A DNA stretch of 64,000 nt from Aeromonas enteropelogenes (GTDB lineage Bacteria > Pseudomonadota > Gammaproteobacteria > Enterobacterales > Aeromonadaceae), in assembly GCF_000819845.1 (NCBI RefSeq), contig NZ_CDCG01000004.1:124001-188000 (forward strand), in the 5' to 3' direction. Position 1 is the stretch's first letter. Each line of letters opens with the position of its first letter. The position numbers and the translations under genes were made by a program. The notes beneath the pieces are model-generated. The model saw only the letters and a program-made list of their open reading frames with translations, had not been told where the DNA came from and did not search any database. Positions 36,984 to 49,549 of this stretch are shown here, in pieces.

Positions 36984-37736
36984 GTGGAGTCAAGGGCACA
37001 GGGGCGCACCAAGGGTGGCTTCATCGCAGGAGTGGCGTTTTTCCTGCTGGTGATATGGGGCTGCTACCGGACGGCGCTGGATGTTAAAGGTTGGCTGACT
37101 GACGCCAATCGGTTGCCCATGAGCGAGTTGTTGCTGCAGGGGCAACATCAGTATTTGCAGACAGAGGAGTTGCGGCAGGCCGTGCTGGATGGTGCCGAGT
37201 CGCGCAACTTCTTCGAGCTGGATGTGAACGAATTGCAGGGGCGTCTGAATGCCCTGCCGTGGGTGGCCTCGGTGTCGGTCCGCAAGAAGTGGCCGAACAA
37301 GATCAAGGTCTATCTCACCGAACAGGATGTGGCGGCGCGCTGGAATGGCAACCGCTTCGTCAATACCCAGGGCAAGGTGTTCAGTGCTCCGGATCGGGTC
37401 AAGGTGCCGCTGATACAGCTGTCAGGGCCGGATGACCAGGCGGCCCGGGTATTGAAAGAGAGCCGGCAGTACGAGTCGCAACTGGCTGCCAAAGGATACA
37501 AGTTGCTGGGAGTGAATCTGACTCCTCGCCATGCCTGGGAACTGACCCTGGATGGCAATATCAAGCTGTTCCTCGGACGCAACGACATCGCGCTCCGGTT
37601 GCAGCGGTTTATCGATGCCTTCCCGGTGATCGAACCCCGTTCGCAGGTTGCGTACGTGGATCTTCGATACGACACCGGAATGGCGGTTGGCTGGAAGAAA
37701 AGCGAAGAGAAAGTGCATGACCAACACCGCAGATAG
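36984..37736 (+). CDS. ftsQ: Cell division protein FtsQ
   Basis: 250 residues from a GTG at 36984. One membrane helix (about residues 12-32) is followed by the POTRA domain (LQTEELRQAVLDGAESRNFF, then LDVNELQGRLNALPWVASVS and VRKKWPNKIKVYLTEQ). FtsQ links FtsL/FtsB to the early divisome. The 3' end overlaps ftsA by 20 bases. The GTG is preceded by a weak ribosome site, but no better in-frame start precedes the membrane helix. Confidence 0.94.
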   Translation: MESRAQGRTKGGFIAGVAFFLLVIWGCYRTALDVKGWLTDANRLPMSELLLQGQHQYLQTEELRQAVLDGAESRNFFELDVNELQGRLNALPWVASVSVRKKWPNKIKVYLTEQDVAARWNGNRFVNTQGKVFSAPDRVKVPLIQLSGPDDQAARVLKESRQYESQLAAKGYKLLGVNLTPRHAWELTLDGNIKLFLGRNDIALRLQRFIDAFPVIEPRSQVAYVDLRYDTGMAVGWKKSEEKVHDQHRR

Positions 37737-38976
37737 GAATTTGATTGTCGGACTGGATATCGGCACTACCAAGGTGGCGGTTCTGGTCGGGGAAGTATTG
37801 CCGGACGGCGAACTGAACGTCATCGGCATGGGCAGTCACGCATCCCGCGGCATGGAGAAGGGCGGGGTCAACGATCTCGACTCCGTGGTCAAGTCTCTGC
37901 GTCGTGCCGTGGAAGAGGCCGAGATGATGGCCGACTGCCAGATCAGCTCGGTTTACCTCGGTCTGTCCGGCAAGCATATCGATTGTCGCAACGAGACCGG
38001 CATGGTGCCCATCTCCGACGAGGAGGTGACCCAGGAGGATGTGGACAACGTGATCCACACCGCCAAATCGGTACGTCTGTCTGACGAGCTGCGGGTGCTG
38101 CACGTGCTGCCCCAGGAGTTCGCCATCGATTACCAGGAGGGGATCAAGAACCCGGTCGGTCTCTCCGGCGTGCGGATGGCGGCCAAGGTCCATCTGGTGA
38201 CCTGCCACAACGACATGGCGCGCAACATCGAAAAATGCGTAGAGAAGGTAGGTCTGCGGGTAGATCAGCTGATCTTCTCCGCCCTGGCCTCCAGCTATGC
38301 GGTGCTGACCGAAGACGAGAAGGAGCTGGGTGTCTGCGTGGTGGACATTGGCGGTGGCACCATGGACATGTCGCTGTTTACCGGCGGTGCCCTGCGTCAC
38401 ACCAAGGTGATCCCGTATGCCGGCAGCACTGTCACCAGCGACATCGCTTACGCCTTCGGCACACCGCCGCTGGACGCCGAGGCGATCAAGGTGCGTTACG
38501 GCTGCGCCCTCGGCCGCCTGGTCAGCAAGGAAGACAATATTGAAGTACCCAGTGTCGGCGGCCGTCCGGCGCGCAGCCTGCAGCGGCAGACACTGGCTGA
38601 AGTGATCGAACCCCGTTACACCGAGTTGCTCTCCATGGTGAATGACGAGCTGGTGCGGGTACAAAGCGAATTGAAAGCGCAAGGGGTCAAGCATCAGCTG
38701 GCTGCCGGTGTGGTTCTGACCGGTGGTGCGGCCCAGATCGAAGGCGTGGTGGAGTGCGCAGAGCAGATCTTCCAGTGCCAGGTCCGGGTGGGTGAGCCCA
38801 TGAATATACGTGGTTTGAGCGATTACGTGCAGGCGCCTGTCTACTCGACTGCGGTCGGGTTGTTGCAGTACGGCCGTACTCATCAGGCGACAGGTAGCAA
38901 CAAAGAATATGCCGCCAAGGCAAGTGTCGGTGGTCTGGTCAAACGGGTCAGCAACTGGCTGCGTGGCGAGTTCTAA
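37717..38976 (+). CDS. ftsA: Cell division protein FtsA
   Basis: 419 residues from the ATG at 37717 (MTNTADRNLIVGLDIGTTKV). FtsA is an actin-like ATPase that tethers FtsZ to the membrane and recruits later proteins. Phosphate-binding loops are GLDIGTTKVAVLVGE and VVDIGGGTMDMSLFTGG; the 1C domain lies between. The C-terminal amphipathic membrane helix is present (GGLVKRVSNWLRGEF). The start lies within ftsQ. Confidence 0.97.
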   Translation: MTNTADRNLIVGLDIGTTKVAVLVGEVLPDGELNVIGMGSHASRGMEKGGVNDLDSVVKSLRRAVEEAEMMADCQISSVYLGLSGKHIDCRNETGMVPISDEEVTQEDVDNVIHTAKSVRLSDELRVLHVLPQEFAIDYQEGIKNPVGLSGVRMAAKVHLVTCHNDMARNIEKCVEKVGLRVDQLIFSALASSYAVLTEDEKELGVCVVDIGGGTMDMSLFTGGALRHTKVIPYAGSTVTSDIAYAFGTPPLDAEAIKVRYGCALGRLVSKEDNIEVPSVGGRPARSLQRQTLAEVIEPRYTELLSMVNDELVRVQSELKAQGVKHQLAAGVVLTGGAAQIEGVVECAEQIFQCQVRVGEPMNIRGLSDYVQAPVYSTAVGLLQYGRTHQATGSNKEYAAKASVGGLVKRVSNWLRGEF

Positions 38977-39015
38977 GAATTTTGCTGAAGTCAGCAAATA
39001 AAGCGGAGAGACGAT

Positions 39016-40167
39016 ATGTTTGAATTCATGGATAGCCATACTGACGAAGCCGTCATCAAGGTGATCGGTGTCGGTGGCGGCGGTGGCAACGCCGTCGAGC
39101 ACATGGTGCGTCAGAACATCGAGGGCGTAGAGTTCATCACGGTGAACACCGACGCCCAGGCACTGCGCAACTCCAGTGCCAACACCACCCTGCAGATCGG
39201 CGGTGGCATCACCAAGGGTCTTGGCGCTGGCGCCAACCCGGAAGTGGGCCGTGACGCCGCCATGGAAGATAGGGAAGCGCTGCGTGAGCTGCTGACCGGT
39301 TCCGACATGGTCTTCATCGCAGCCGGCATGGGCGGCGGTACCGGTACCGGTGCTGCGCCGATCGTGGCCGAAGTGGCCCGCGAGATGGGCATCCTGACCG
39401 TGGCCGTGGTGACCAAGCCGTTCTCCTTCGAAGGGAAGAAGCGGATGGGCTTTGCCCAGCATGGTATCGAAGAGCTGTCCAAGAATGTCGACTCCCTGAT
39501 CACCATCCCCAACGACAAGTTGCTGAAAGTGCTGGGCCGCGGTATCTCCCTGCTGGACGCCTTCAAGGCTGCCAACGACGTGCTGCTGGGCGCGGTACAG
39601 GGCATCGCCGAGCTGATCACCCGTCCGGGTCTGATCAACGTCGACTTCGCGGACGTGCGTACCGTTATGCGCGAAATGGGTACTGCCATGATGGGTACCG
39701 GTTCAGCCTCCGGTGACGATCGTGCCGAAGAAGCGGCAGAGAAAGCCATCTCCAGCCCGCTGCTGGAAGACGTGGATCTGGCCGGTGCCCGTGGCATCCT
39801 GGTCAACATCACCGCCGGCATGGACATGACCATCGAAGAGTTCGAAACCGTGGGTAATGCGGTCAAGGCCTTCGCCTCCGAGAACGCCACCGTGGTGGTG
39901 GGTACCGTAATCGATCCGGAAATGCACGACGAGCTGCGTGTGACCGTGGTTGCGACCGGTATCGGTGCCGAGCGCAAGCCGGACATCACTTTGGTCAAGA
40001 GCAGCCAGGTGCAAGAGCGCCCGGTGCGCCAGCCGCTGGTTAGCGACATGATGCAGGGCCGCGTGATGGAAGAGGCTCCGGCCAAGGTGGTCAACGCCGA
40101 GCCGCAGGCTCGTCGCGAACCGGATTATCTGGATATTCCGGCGTTCCTGCGCAAGCAGGCTGACTAA
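39016..40167 (+). CDS. ftsZ: Tubulin-like division protein FtsZ
   Basis: 383 residues. FtsZ polymerises with GTP to form the Z ring. The tubulin signature [20 protein letters not shown] is near residue 105 and the T7-loop [11 protein letters not shown] near residue 205. The conserved C-terminal peptide ([16 protein letters not shown]) binds FtsA and ZipA; ZapD, encoded at 45769-46491, also binds the FtsZ tail. GGAGAGA precedes the start. Confidence 0.98.
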   Translation: MFEFMDSHTDEAVIKVIGVGGGGGNAVEHMVRQNIEGVEFITVNTDAQALRNSSANTTLQIGGGITKGLGAGANPEVGRDAAMEDREALRELLTGSDMVFIAAGMGGGTGTGAAPIVAEVAREMGILTVAVVTKPFSFEGKKRMGFAQHGIEELSKNVDSLITIPNDKLLKVLGRGISLLDAFKAANDVLLGAVQGIAELITRPGLINVDFADVRTVMREMGTAMMGTGSASGDDRAEEAAEKAISSPLLEDVDLAGARGILVNITAGMDMTIEEFETVGNAVKAFASENATVVVGTVIDPEMHDELRVTVVATGIGAERKPDITLVKSSQVQERPVRQPLVSDMMQGRVMEEAPAKVVNAEPQARREPDYLDIPAFLRKQAD

Positions 40168-40185
40168 GCCTCTGATGGGGCTGGT

Positions 40186-40215
40186 TTGTTTGTTGCTTAA
40201 GGAATGTGCTAAGAT
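40186..40215 (+). promoter_or_regulatory. Possible lpxC promoter
   Basis: TTGTTT and TAAGAT separated by 18 bases, about 50 bases before lpxC. E. coli lpxC also has its own promoter after ftsZ. No clear terminator was found between ftsZ and this site. Confidence 0.4.
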
Positions 40216-40266
40216 GGCCTGCCAACGACCATCTGGTCCGGATTTTAAGCTGTTTAGGGTACACCC

Positions 40267-41190
40267 ATGATTAGACAAAGAACCTTGAAAACGAGTGTAC
40301 AGGCGACTGGCGTCGGCCTGCATTCGGGCCGGAAAGTCACCATGACATTCCGTCCGGCTCCTGTGAACACAGGGATCGTTTACTTGCGTACCGACCTGAA
40401 TCCTGTGGTGGAGCTGCCAGCCAATGCCGATCAGGTGCGCGATACCGTGCTCTGTACCGCACTGGTCAACGAAGCCGGTGTCCGTGTCTCTACCATTGAG
40501 CACCTCTCCGCAGCCCTTGCGGGGATGGGGATCGACAACCTCTACGTCGAGGTTGATGCACCCGAGATCCCGGTGATGGACGGCAGTGCACACCCCTTTA
40601 TCTACCTGTTGCAGGAAGTCGGGGTCCGTGAACAGAATGCGGCCAAGCAGTTTGTGCGGATCAAGAAGAGCATCCGGGTTGAAGACGGCGACAAGTGGGC
40701 GGAATTCCACCCCTATCGCAACGGCTTCAAGATGGATCTCGAGATCGATTTCCAGCACCCGGTGTTTGAAGGGCGCAACCAGCGTTGCGTACTGGACTTC
40801 TCCGGTGCCTCCTTCGTGAAAGAGATCAGCCGTGCCCGTACCTTCGGGTTCATGCGTGATATCGAGTACCTGCGTTCCCAGAATCTGGCGCTGGGCGGAA
40901 GCCTGGAAAACGCCGTGGTACTGGATGACTACCGGGTGCTGAACGAAGATGGTCTGCGCTACGAGGACGAGTTCGTGAAGCACAAGATGCTGGATGCGAT
41001 CGGTGACCTCTACATGTGCAACCGCAGCATCATCGGCGAATTCCGTGCCTACAAGACCGGCCATGCCCTGAACAACAAGCTGCTGCGTGCCTTGCTGGCC
41101 GAGCAGGAAGCCTGGGAACTGGTGACCTTTGAGGGCGAGGGCGACAAAGCGCCTATCGCTTACTACGACAACGGTCTGGTTCTGGCCTGA
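40267..41190 (+). CDS. lpxC: UDP-3-O-acyl-GlcNAc deacetylase LpxC
   Basis: 307 residues, normal LpxC length. It removes the acetyl group in the first committed step of lipid A synthesis. Zinc ligands fit [18 protein letters not shown] (first His) and [12 protein letters not shown] (second His and Asp). The start [20 protein letters not shown] is classic. The C-terminal tail is the FtsH degron region in E. coli; here it ends in hydrophobic NGLVLA, suggesting similar turnover. A terminator follows. Confidence 0.98.
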   Translation: MIRQRTLKTSVQATGVGLHSGRKVTMTFRPAPVNTGIVYLRTDLNPVVELPANADQVRDTVLCTALVNEAGVRVSTIEHLSAALAGMGIDNLYVEVDAPEIPVMDGSAHPFIYLLQEVGVREQNAAKQFVRIKKSIRVEDGDKWAEFHPYRNGFKMDLEIDFQHPVFEGRNQRCVLDFSGASFVKEISRARTFGFMRDIEYLRSQNLALGGSLENAVVLDDYRVLNEDGLRYEDEFVKHKMLDAIGDLYMCNRSIIGEFRAYKTGHALNNKLLRALLAEQEAWELVTFEGEGDKAPIAYYDNGLVLA

Positions 41191-41200
41191 TAGCTGTGCA

Positions 41201-41237
41201 ACGGAACGTCGGTCCTCTCTCCGCACCGACGTTCCGT
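41201..41237 (+). terminator. lpxC terminator
   Basis: Perfect 13-pair inverted repeat ACGGAACGTCGGT / ACCGACGTTCCGT with an 11-base loop, followed by CATTTGTTT. The U tract is interrupted, so it may be only partly efficient. Confidence 0.65.
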
Positions 41238-41330
41238 CATTTGTTTACTCCATCCTTCAATACCGATTATCTCCCGGTTTTATTTCCCGTGCAGTCTCTG
41301 GACCGTACCTGACCGAGCAGACAGATTTCT

Positions 41331-42236
41331 ATGAGCATTACCCTGATCCTCCACGGCAAGCAGCGACGCAAGTTGCACGTACCCAAACAGCGTCTGGCCT
41401 GGGTCGGCGGTATCATTTTCTCCCTGTTGGCCCTGGGGGGCGGCTGGCTCTGGCAGAGCTGGCAGCAGAAAATGGACGCGCTGGAACTGGCGCTGGCCAT
41501 GGCCGAGCAGCAATCCGCCAAACAGAGTGGCGACGAAGCCCGTGAACAACTTGCCATGCTGGCGGCTCAGGTGGGCACCATGCAGGGGCAACTGGGGCGT
41601 CTCAATGCCCTCGGTGAACGTCTGACCGAGCAGGCAGACCTCGATCCCGAGGAGTTCAATTTCAAGGAGCTGCCCCCCATGGGCGGTCCTTCCTACGATG
41701 AAGATCTGGAAGTCAGCCTCAACGAGTTGCAGGACTCCATGAAACACCTCAGCCAGCAGCTCAGCAGTCGTGAAGAGCAGCTGTCGGTACTTGAATCTTT
41801 CATCATGAATCACCATATCACCGATGCCGGTTTCATCTCCGGCACGCCGGTCCAGCAGGAGCGGGTCTGGGTGTCGTCCGGCTTTGGGGGGCGGGTCGAC
41901 CCGTTCAACGGTCGGGCCAAGATGCACAAAGGGGTCGATTATCGTGGCAAGGTGGGCACCCCCATCCTGGCCACGGGCCCGGGTGTGGTGAGATGGGCCG
42001 GTCGTCATCCGGAGTTTGGCAACATGGTGGAGATCAACCACGGCAATGGCCTGGTGACCCGCTATGCCCACAACTCCAAGCTGCTGGTCGAAGTTGGTAC
42101 CCTGGTCGATCAGGGTCAGAAGATTGCCTTGATGGGGCGTACCGGTCGCGCGACCGGCGTCCATCTGCATTACGAAGTGTTGAAAGACGGTCGTCAGGTC
42201 AACCCCGCACGCTTTCTGAGTGCCAGCCGGGGTTAG
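41331..42236 (+). CDS. M23-family peptidoglycan endopeptidase
   Basis: 301 residues. A basic cytoplasmic N terminus and one membrane helix (about 23-42) precede a coiled-coil linker (residues 45-90 and 120-150) and a C-terminal LytM/M23 domain. Zinc ligands fit MHKGVDYRGKVGTPILATG (HxxxD) and GVHLHYEV (HxH), so it should be catalytically active on peptide crosslinks. It takes the place of secM between lpxC and secA in E. coli. Similar M23 genes occupy this position in several gammaproteobacteria. Confidence 0.9.
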   Translation: MSITLILHGKQRRKLHVPKQRLAWVGGIIFSLLALGGGWLWQSWQQKMDALELALAMAEQQSAKQSGDEAREQLAMLAAQVGTMQGQLGRLNALGERLTEQADLDPEEFNFKELPPMGGPSYDEDLEVSLNELQDSMKHLSQQLSSREEQLSVLESFIMNHHITDAGFISGTPVQQERVWVSSGFGGRVDPFNGRAKMHKGVDYRGKVGTPILATGPGVVRWAGRHPEFGNMVEINHGNGLVTRYAHNSKLLVEVGTLVDQGQKIALMGRTGRATGVHLHYEVLKDGRQVNPARFLSASRG

Positions 42237-42295
42237 GTTTTTTTCTTCAGGTTCCAGTGACGGAACGCTTTTATAACCAGAAATAGTTGGTACCC

Positions 42296-45016
<2,721 letters not shown>

Positions 45017-45106
45017 TAACGCGCGATGCCATCACGAGGCGGGCCCAGTGCCCGCCTTGTTATTGATGAGGAACGCGCAGTGGCCGTATCTGACGAGGTA
45101 ACCGAG

Positions 45107-45502
45107 ATGGAACAGAAAAAACGGATCTGGGTGGCGGTGGGCGTCATCGAGAACGAGCGGGGCGAGATCTTCATCGCCAAGCGATCTTCCGACCGCCATC
45201 AGGGGGATCGCTGGGAGTTCCCCGGTGGCAAGGTGGAGTCGGGTGAAGACTTGCTCACCGCTCTGGACAGGGAGCTGTGGGAGGAGATCGGCATCCGGGT
45301 ACAGGATTGCTCCCCCTTCATGGAGCTGCACCACGACTATCCCGAGAAGCAGGTGTTGCTGGATATCTGGAAGGTGACGCGCTTTAGCGGTGAGCCGTTC
45401 GGCAAAGAGGGGCAGGAGTGTCTCTGGGTGCCAGTGGCCGAGCTGCACAACTATCACTTCCCCGATGCCAATGGCCCCATAGTGGCGCGCCTGCAGGGCT
45501 GA
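45107..45502 (+). CDS. mutT: 8-oxo-dGTP diphosphatase MutT
   Basis: 131 residues from the ATG at 45107, close to E. coli MutT (129). A GTG at 45080 after GAGGAA would add nine residues and is a real alternative. MutT hydrolyses 8-oxo-dGTP to prevent A:T to C:G changes. The Nudix box is complete: GKVESGEDLLTALDRELWEE followed by IGI. WEFPGGK precedes it as in MutT. Located after secA as in E. coli. Confidence 0.94.
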   Translation: MEQKKRIWVAVGVIENERGEIFIAKRSSDRHQGDRWEFPGGKVESGEDLLTALDRELWEEIGIRVQDCSPFMELHHDYPEKQVLLDIWKVTRFSGEPFGKEGQECLWVPVAELHNYHFPDANGPIVARLQG

Positions 45503-45520
45503 TCCTCTGATCCGGAAATG

Positions 45521-45545
45521 AAAAAGGGCCTTCAGGCCCTTTTTT
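45521..45545. terminator. Bidirectional terminator between mutT and yacG
   Basis: AAAAAGGGCC / GGCCCTTTTT with loop TTCA, flanked by A and T tracts on both sides, so it can stop both rightward mutT and leftward yacG transcription. Confidence 0.9.
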
Positions 45546-45564
45546 GTATTTTGGCGGATGCGGC

Positions 45565-45759
45565 TTATAGCCAGCGGTCGCTCTCTTCCTGATCCGGCAA
45601 CAGGTCGGGGTTGGTCTCCCCCGGGATGCGCTTCTCTTCATCGGCCCATTCGCCGAGATCGATCAGCTGGCAGCGCTTGCTGCAGAAGGGGCGAAACGGG
45701 CTCTGGGGGCTCCATTCCACTTCACTGTTACAGGTAGGGCACTTGACCTTGGTGACCAT
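45565..45759 (-). CDS. yacG: DNA gyrase inhibitor YacG
   Basis: 64 residues. YacG is a small zinc protein that binds GyrB and blocks DNA binding. The four zinc Cys are visible as CPTC near residue 7 and CSKRC near residue 26 ([33 protein letters not shown]). The acidic C-terminal tail is typical. Last gene of the leftward tap-coaE-zapD unit, 9 bases after zapD. Confidence 0.95.
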   Translation of the reverse strand: MVTKVKCPTCNSEVEWSPQSPFRPFCSKRCQLIDLGEWADEEKRIPGETNPDLLPDQEESDRWL

Positions 45760-45768
45760 GAGAACTCC

Positions 45769-46491
45769 TCAGCAGCAGGCGAGTTGGAACGCTACATCGC
45801 CAATCTGTTGCTCTGCGGTGGGCAGAAAGCGCAGGGCGAAGCGATTCTTGTGACCGCTCAGGGTCGGGTAGCACAGCAGGTTGTCCGCCAGTCTGATGCG
45901 GATAAGCTCGGCGCTCTCGGCGGTGTCCTGGAAGAAGCCGTTGGTGGCCACCTGATCGCTGAAGCAGCCTGACTCGCGCCACAGCCGCAGCAGCAGGGAG
46001 ATGGCATTCATCATCAGGGTGATGTCGCTGAGCCAGCCCTGCATCTGTTGATGGCGGGTGATGGCCGGGGTGGCGAGCCAGTGGTGCAGCTGCGGCACGT
46101 CGAAGGCGCACAGGCCGCCCGGAATGGAGAAACGCTGGCGGATGGAGCCGAGCAGGCGATCTTCTTTCAGGCGGGCACCGGGGCGGGGGGCATTCAGCAG
46201 GCTGCGGGAGAGCTGGCTGCACTCTTGTTGCATCAGCTTGACCTGCTCCAGATCCACGTCGGGCAGGTTGGCCCAGTGGCTCAGACGCTGGCTGAGGCGC
46301 TCCAGATCCTTGATAAGATCGGCCCGCAGATCGCCGCGCTCAAGCAACTCCTGCAGATCGAACAGCCCCTTGAAAAAGGCGATATGTGCCCAGGACTGGT
46401 CACTCTCCAGATTGTCGTGGATCTGGGAAAACAGGGATTCCAGACGCAGATAAGTCCGGCTTTTTTCATTGAGGGGGAAATCGTAAATCAT
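45769..46491 (-). CDS. zapD: Division protein ZapD
   Basis: 240 residues from the ATG at 46491 (MIYDFPLNEKSRTYLRLESL), which fits the family start; an in-frame upstream extension to 46557 is rejected. ZapD crosslinks FtsZ filaments by binding the FtsZ C-terminal tail. The protein is helical in its first half and beta-rich in the second. Order coaE-zapD-yacG matches E. coli. Confidence 0.95.
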   Translation of the reverse strand: MIYDFPLNEKSRTYLRLESLFSQIHDNLESDQSWAHIAFFKGLFDLQELLERGDLRADLIKDLERLSQRLSHWANLPDVDLEQVKLMQQECSQLSRSLLNAPRPGARLKEDRLLGSIRQRFSIPGGLCAFDVPQLHHWLATPAITRHQQMQGWLSDITLMMNAISLLLRLWRESGCFSDQVATNGFFQDTAESAELIRIRLADNLLCYPTLSGHKNRFALRFLPTAEQQIGDVAFQLACC

Positions 46492-46528
46492 GCCTAATCC
46501 TGGCCAGCCATAAACCGGCCTAGTGTAC

Positions 46529-47143
46529 TCACTGTTGCTTGGCTTGTTGAGAGGCAAACGCCAGATATGTTTGGTGCAGGGCCAAAATTTGCGTTCTGAT
46601 TGCCATTTTGTCCTCTACCCGGTTGTCGAGGATGTCGTCGGCGACCGCGAGACGCTCATCCCGGCTGGCCTGAGCGGCCAGAATGGCCTGGGCCTGCTCC
46701 CGATTCACCCCATCCCGGCGACAAGTGCGTGCGATCTGGGTCGCTTCGTCCACGTCGATCACCAGCACCCGGTCTGCGAGCCCGGTGAGCCTGTTCTCCA
46801 CCAGCAGGGGAACCACCAGCAGGCAATAGGGGGAACGGGCGGCGGCGCACTGGCGCTGCATCTCGCTGCGGATGAGGGGGTGAAGCAGGGCATTGAGCCA
46901 GGCCTTGGCATCGGGTTCGCTGAAGACCCGCTCCCGCAGCTGGCGGCGATCTAGCCGGCCATCGGAGGCGATGACATCCGGGCCAAAGTGGGCTGCGATG
47001 GCGGCAAGGGCCGGGGTGCCCGGTTCCACCACCTCGCGGGCGATGACGTCGGCATCGATCACATCGATGCCGAGCTCGGCGAACTGGTTGGCCACCGTGG
47101 TCTTGCCGCTGCCAATTCCGCCGGTGATTGCGACTACATACAT
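46529..47143 (-). CDS. coaE: Dephospho-CoA kinase CoaE
   Basis: 204 residues. CoaE phosphorylates dephospho-CoA in the last step of coenzyme A synthesis. The P-loop is [19 protein letters not shown] at the N terminus, with [20 protein letters not shown] just after. It lies 3 bases after tapD, so it is part of the tap operon transcript, an arrangement seen in Pseudomonas and Aeromonas. Confidence 0.96.
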   Translation of the reverse strand: MYVVAITGGIGSGKTTVANQFAELGIDVIDADVIAREVVEPGTPALAAIAAHFGPDVIASDGRLDRRQLRERVFSEPDAKAWLNALLHPLIRSEMQRQCAAARSPYCLLVVPLLVENRLTGLADRVLVIDVDEATQIARTCRRDGVNREQAQAILAAQASRDERLAVADDILDNRVEDKMAIRTQILALHQTYLAFASQQAKQQ

Positions 47144-47146
47144 GGG

Positions 47147-48022
47147 TCAGAGCACCATTTCGAGATACCAGCGGGTGATGGTATCGCCCCACAGCAGGGC
47201 GATCCAGCCTGCGATGGCCAGATAGGGGCCAAAGGGAATGGGCTTGCCCTGATGGTGCTTGCGCAGCGCGATCAGCGTGATACCGATGATGGCGCCCACC
47301 AGGGAGGAGAGCAGCAGTATGATGGGCAGCGACTGCCAGCCCAGCCAGGCCCCGAGCGCCGCCAGCAGCTTGAAATCGCCATATCCCATCCCCTCCTTGC
47401 CGGTCAGCAGCTTGAATGCCCAGTAGAGGCTCCATAGCACCAGATAGCCGGCCATGGCCCCGATCACCGCGTCGCCTAGCGGTACAAAGCCACCCAGCAA
47501 ATTGAACAGCAATCCGCCCCACAGCAATGGCAGGGTAAGCTGGTCGGGCAGCAGCATCTTGTCCAGATCGATAAAGGTGAGCGCCACCAGCACCCAGGTC
47601 AGCAGCAGGGCTGCCAGCACACCCCAACCCGGGGGCAGGGTCGTGGCTACCGCCACCGAGAGCAGGGCGGTCAGCAGCTCCACCAAGGGATAACGGGCCG
47701 AGATGGGGGCCTGGCACTCCCGGCAACGACCCCTGAGCCAGAGCCAGCTCAGGAGCGGGATGTTCTCGACGGCCGTGATGGCATGGCCGCAGTGGGGGCA
47801 GGCGGAGCGCGGCACCATCAGGTTGTAGCGCTCAACCGGCTCGCTGTTTGGCGTTTGTGTCTCGAAGTAGCCGTGATACTCGGCCTGCCACTCCCGCTCC
47901 AGCATAATGGGTAGGCGGTGGATCACCACGTTGAGGAAGCTGCCGATCATCAGGGAGAAGAGAAAAACCAGGGAGAGATAGAGCCAGGGCAAGCCGTGCG
48001 CCAGCTCGATAAGAAGTGTCAT
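47147..48022 (-). CDS. tapD: Prepilin peptidase and methyltransferase TapD (PilD)
   Basis: 291 residues from the ATG at 48022 (MTLLIELAHGLPWLYLSLVF). TapD cleaves and N-methylates type IV prepilins and, in Aeromonas, also the type II secretion pseudopilins. The zinc-binding pair CPHC ... CREC is near residues 75-102. The two catalytic Asp sit in FIDLDKMLLPDQ and GMGYGDFKLL. About eight membrane helices. Confidence 0.96.
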   Translation of the reverse strand: MTLLIELAHGLPWLYLSLVFLFSLMIGSFLNVVIHRLPIMLEREWQAEYHGYFETQTPNSEPVERYNLMVPRSACPHCGHAITAVENIPLLSWLWLRGRCRECQAPISARYPLVELLTALLSVAVATTLPPGWGVLAALLLTWVLVALTFIDLDKMLLPDQLTLPLLWGGLLFNLLGGFVPLGDAVIGAMAGYLVLWSLYWAFKLLTGKEGMGYGDFKLLAALGAWLGWQSLPIILLLSSLVGAIIGITLIALRKHHQGKPIPFGPYLAIAGWIALLWGDTITRWYLEMVL

Positions 48023-48088
48023 AACCAACCGTCAGTCATCAAATGAAGGGAAGGGCATGGGCGGCCTTGGCCTGCATGCCCTCATGAA

Positions 48089-49330
48089 TCAACCCACGAC
48101 ATCGCCGAGCTTGAAGATGGGCAGGTACATGGCGATTACCATGCCGCCGACCAGCACCCCGAGCACCACCATGATGAGGGGTTCCAGCAGGCTGGTGAGG
48201 CCATCCACCAGATCATCCACCTCCTGTTCAAAGATGGTGGCGACCTTGGAGAGCATATCATCGATGGCGCCGGACTCCTCGCCGATCATCACCATCTGAA
48301 TCACCATGTCGGGGAAGAGATCCACGGTGCGCATCGCCACGTTGATCTGCATGCCCGCTACCACCTCGTTGCGAATGGCCATGACGGCAGTGCGATAGAC
48401 ATAGTTGCCGGAGGCCCCCGCCGCCGAGATGAGGGCATCCACCAATGGGATACCGGCCGAGAAGGTAGTGGAGAGGGTGCGGGCAAAGCGGGCCATGGCC
48501 GCCTTGTGCAGTATCATGCCGACCACCGGGATGGTCAGCACAAACTTGTCGGTGTTGTCTCTTACCTTTTGAGAAGCGCGCCAGGCGCGGACGTAGAGGA
48601 AGATGGCGAGCGCCGCCCCGCCGAAGAAGACATACCACCAGTTCTGCATGAAGCGGGAGATGCCGATGACGAACTGGGTGAAGATGGGCAGCTCGGCGCC
48701 GAAGCTCTTGAAGATGTCCTCGAACTGGGGGATGACGAACAGCAGCAGGATTGAGGTGACGACGATGGCCACCAGGATGACCATGGTGGGGTAGAACATC
48801 GCCTTCTTGATCTTGGACTTGAGCGCTTCCGACTTTTCCCGATAGGTGGCGATACGATCGTAGATGGTCTCCAGTGCGCCGGACTGCTCGCCCGCCTCCA
48901 CCAGATCGCAGTAGAGGGCGTCGAAGTAGCGGGGATGGCGGCGCAGCGCCTCCGACATGGGGGTACCGGTCTCCACATCGGCGGCGACGATCCCCATCAG
49001 CTCGCGCATCGAGGCTTTTTCATGGCTGCGGGCGATGATCTGCAGGCTCTGCACCAGCGGTACGCCAGCGGAGAGCATGGTGGTGATCTGGCGCGAGACG
49101 ATGGCGATATCCATCGGCTTGATCTTGGCGCCGCCCTTGGAAAACAGCCCCTGGGATTTCTTGGCCACCTTGGTGACATTGACCCCCTGCTTGCGCAGCT
49201 CGGCCTTGACGGTATTGATGCTGTCGGCCTGGAGTTCGCCAGAAACTTTCTGGCCCTTGCGGTTGACCCCGCTCCAGCGAAACGCGAAGACTTTCTTGGG
49301 GGCATTATTCTTGTTGGTTAGCGTTGCCAT
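48089..49330 (-). CDS. tapC: Type IV pilus inner-membrane platform protein TapC (PilC)
   Basis: 413 residues from the ATG at 49330 (MATLTNKNNAPKKVFAFRWS), with AGGA upstream; a 27-residue extension is possible but not supported. It has the GspF/PilC duplicated cytoplasmic domains and three membrane helices (about residues 180-200, 230-250, 380-405). Key motifs are SRQITTMLSAGVPLVQSL and FARTLSTTFSAGIPLVDALI. TapC transmits force from the assembly ATPase. Confidence 0.96.
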   Translation of the reverse strand: MATLTNKNNAPKKVFAFRWSGVNRKGQKVSGELQADSINTVKAELRKQGVNVTKVAKKSQGLFSKGGAKIKPMDIAIVSRQITTMLSAGVPLVQSLQIIARSHEKASMRELMGIVAADVETGTPMSEALRRHPRYFDALYCDLVEAGEQSGALETIYDRIATYREKSEALKSKIKKAMFYPTMVILVAIVVTSILLLFVIPQFEDIFKSFGAELPIFTQFVIGISRFMQNWWYVFFGGAALAIFLYVRAWRASQKVRDNTDKFVLTIPVVGMILHKAAMARFARTLSTTFSAGIPLVDALISAAGASGNYVYRTAVMAIRNEVVAGMQINVAMRTVDLFPDMVIQMVMIGEESGAIDDMLSKVATIFEQEVDDLVDGLTSLLEPLIMVVLGVLVGGMVIAMYLPIFKLGDVVG

Positions 49331-49549
49331 CACTGCATCCTGCAATTGGGTCGGGCGCAGGGTGTCTTGCACCTCTTCGCCATTGACCTGGTCAAGGTCC
49401 CCGGTTGGCACTTGCCAGCGGGATACTGATTCGATGGGGGGCCATCTTGGCGCCTGCCCGATTTGCTCTCTGGCATCCCGTATTTATGTCGCCAGCTTCC
49501 AGAAGGCGTTACGGTACGATCCGGCATTGTCCGTAGAGGGGGCCTCTGG

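Noticed and set aside
34234..36999. A 921-residue minus-strand frame opposite murG and murC.
   Set aside because: Shadow of two essential genes with certain identity.
42250..42272. Hairpin GTTCC/GGAAC before secA as a regulator of SecA translation.
   Set aside because: Only five pairs and no arrest peptide nearby; too weak to list.
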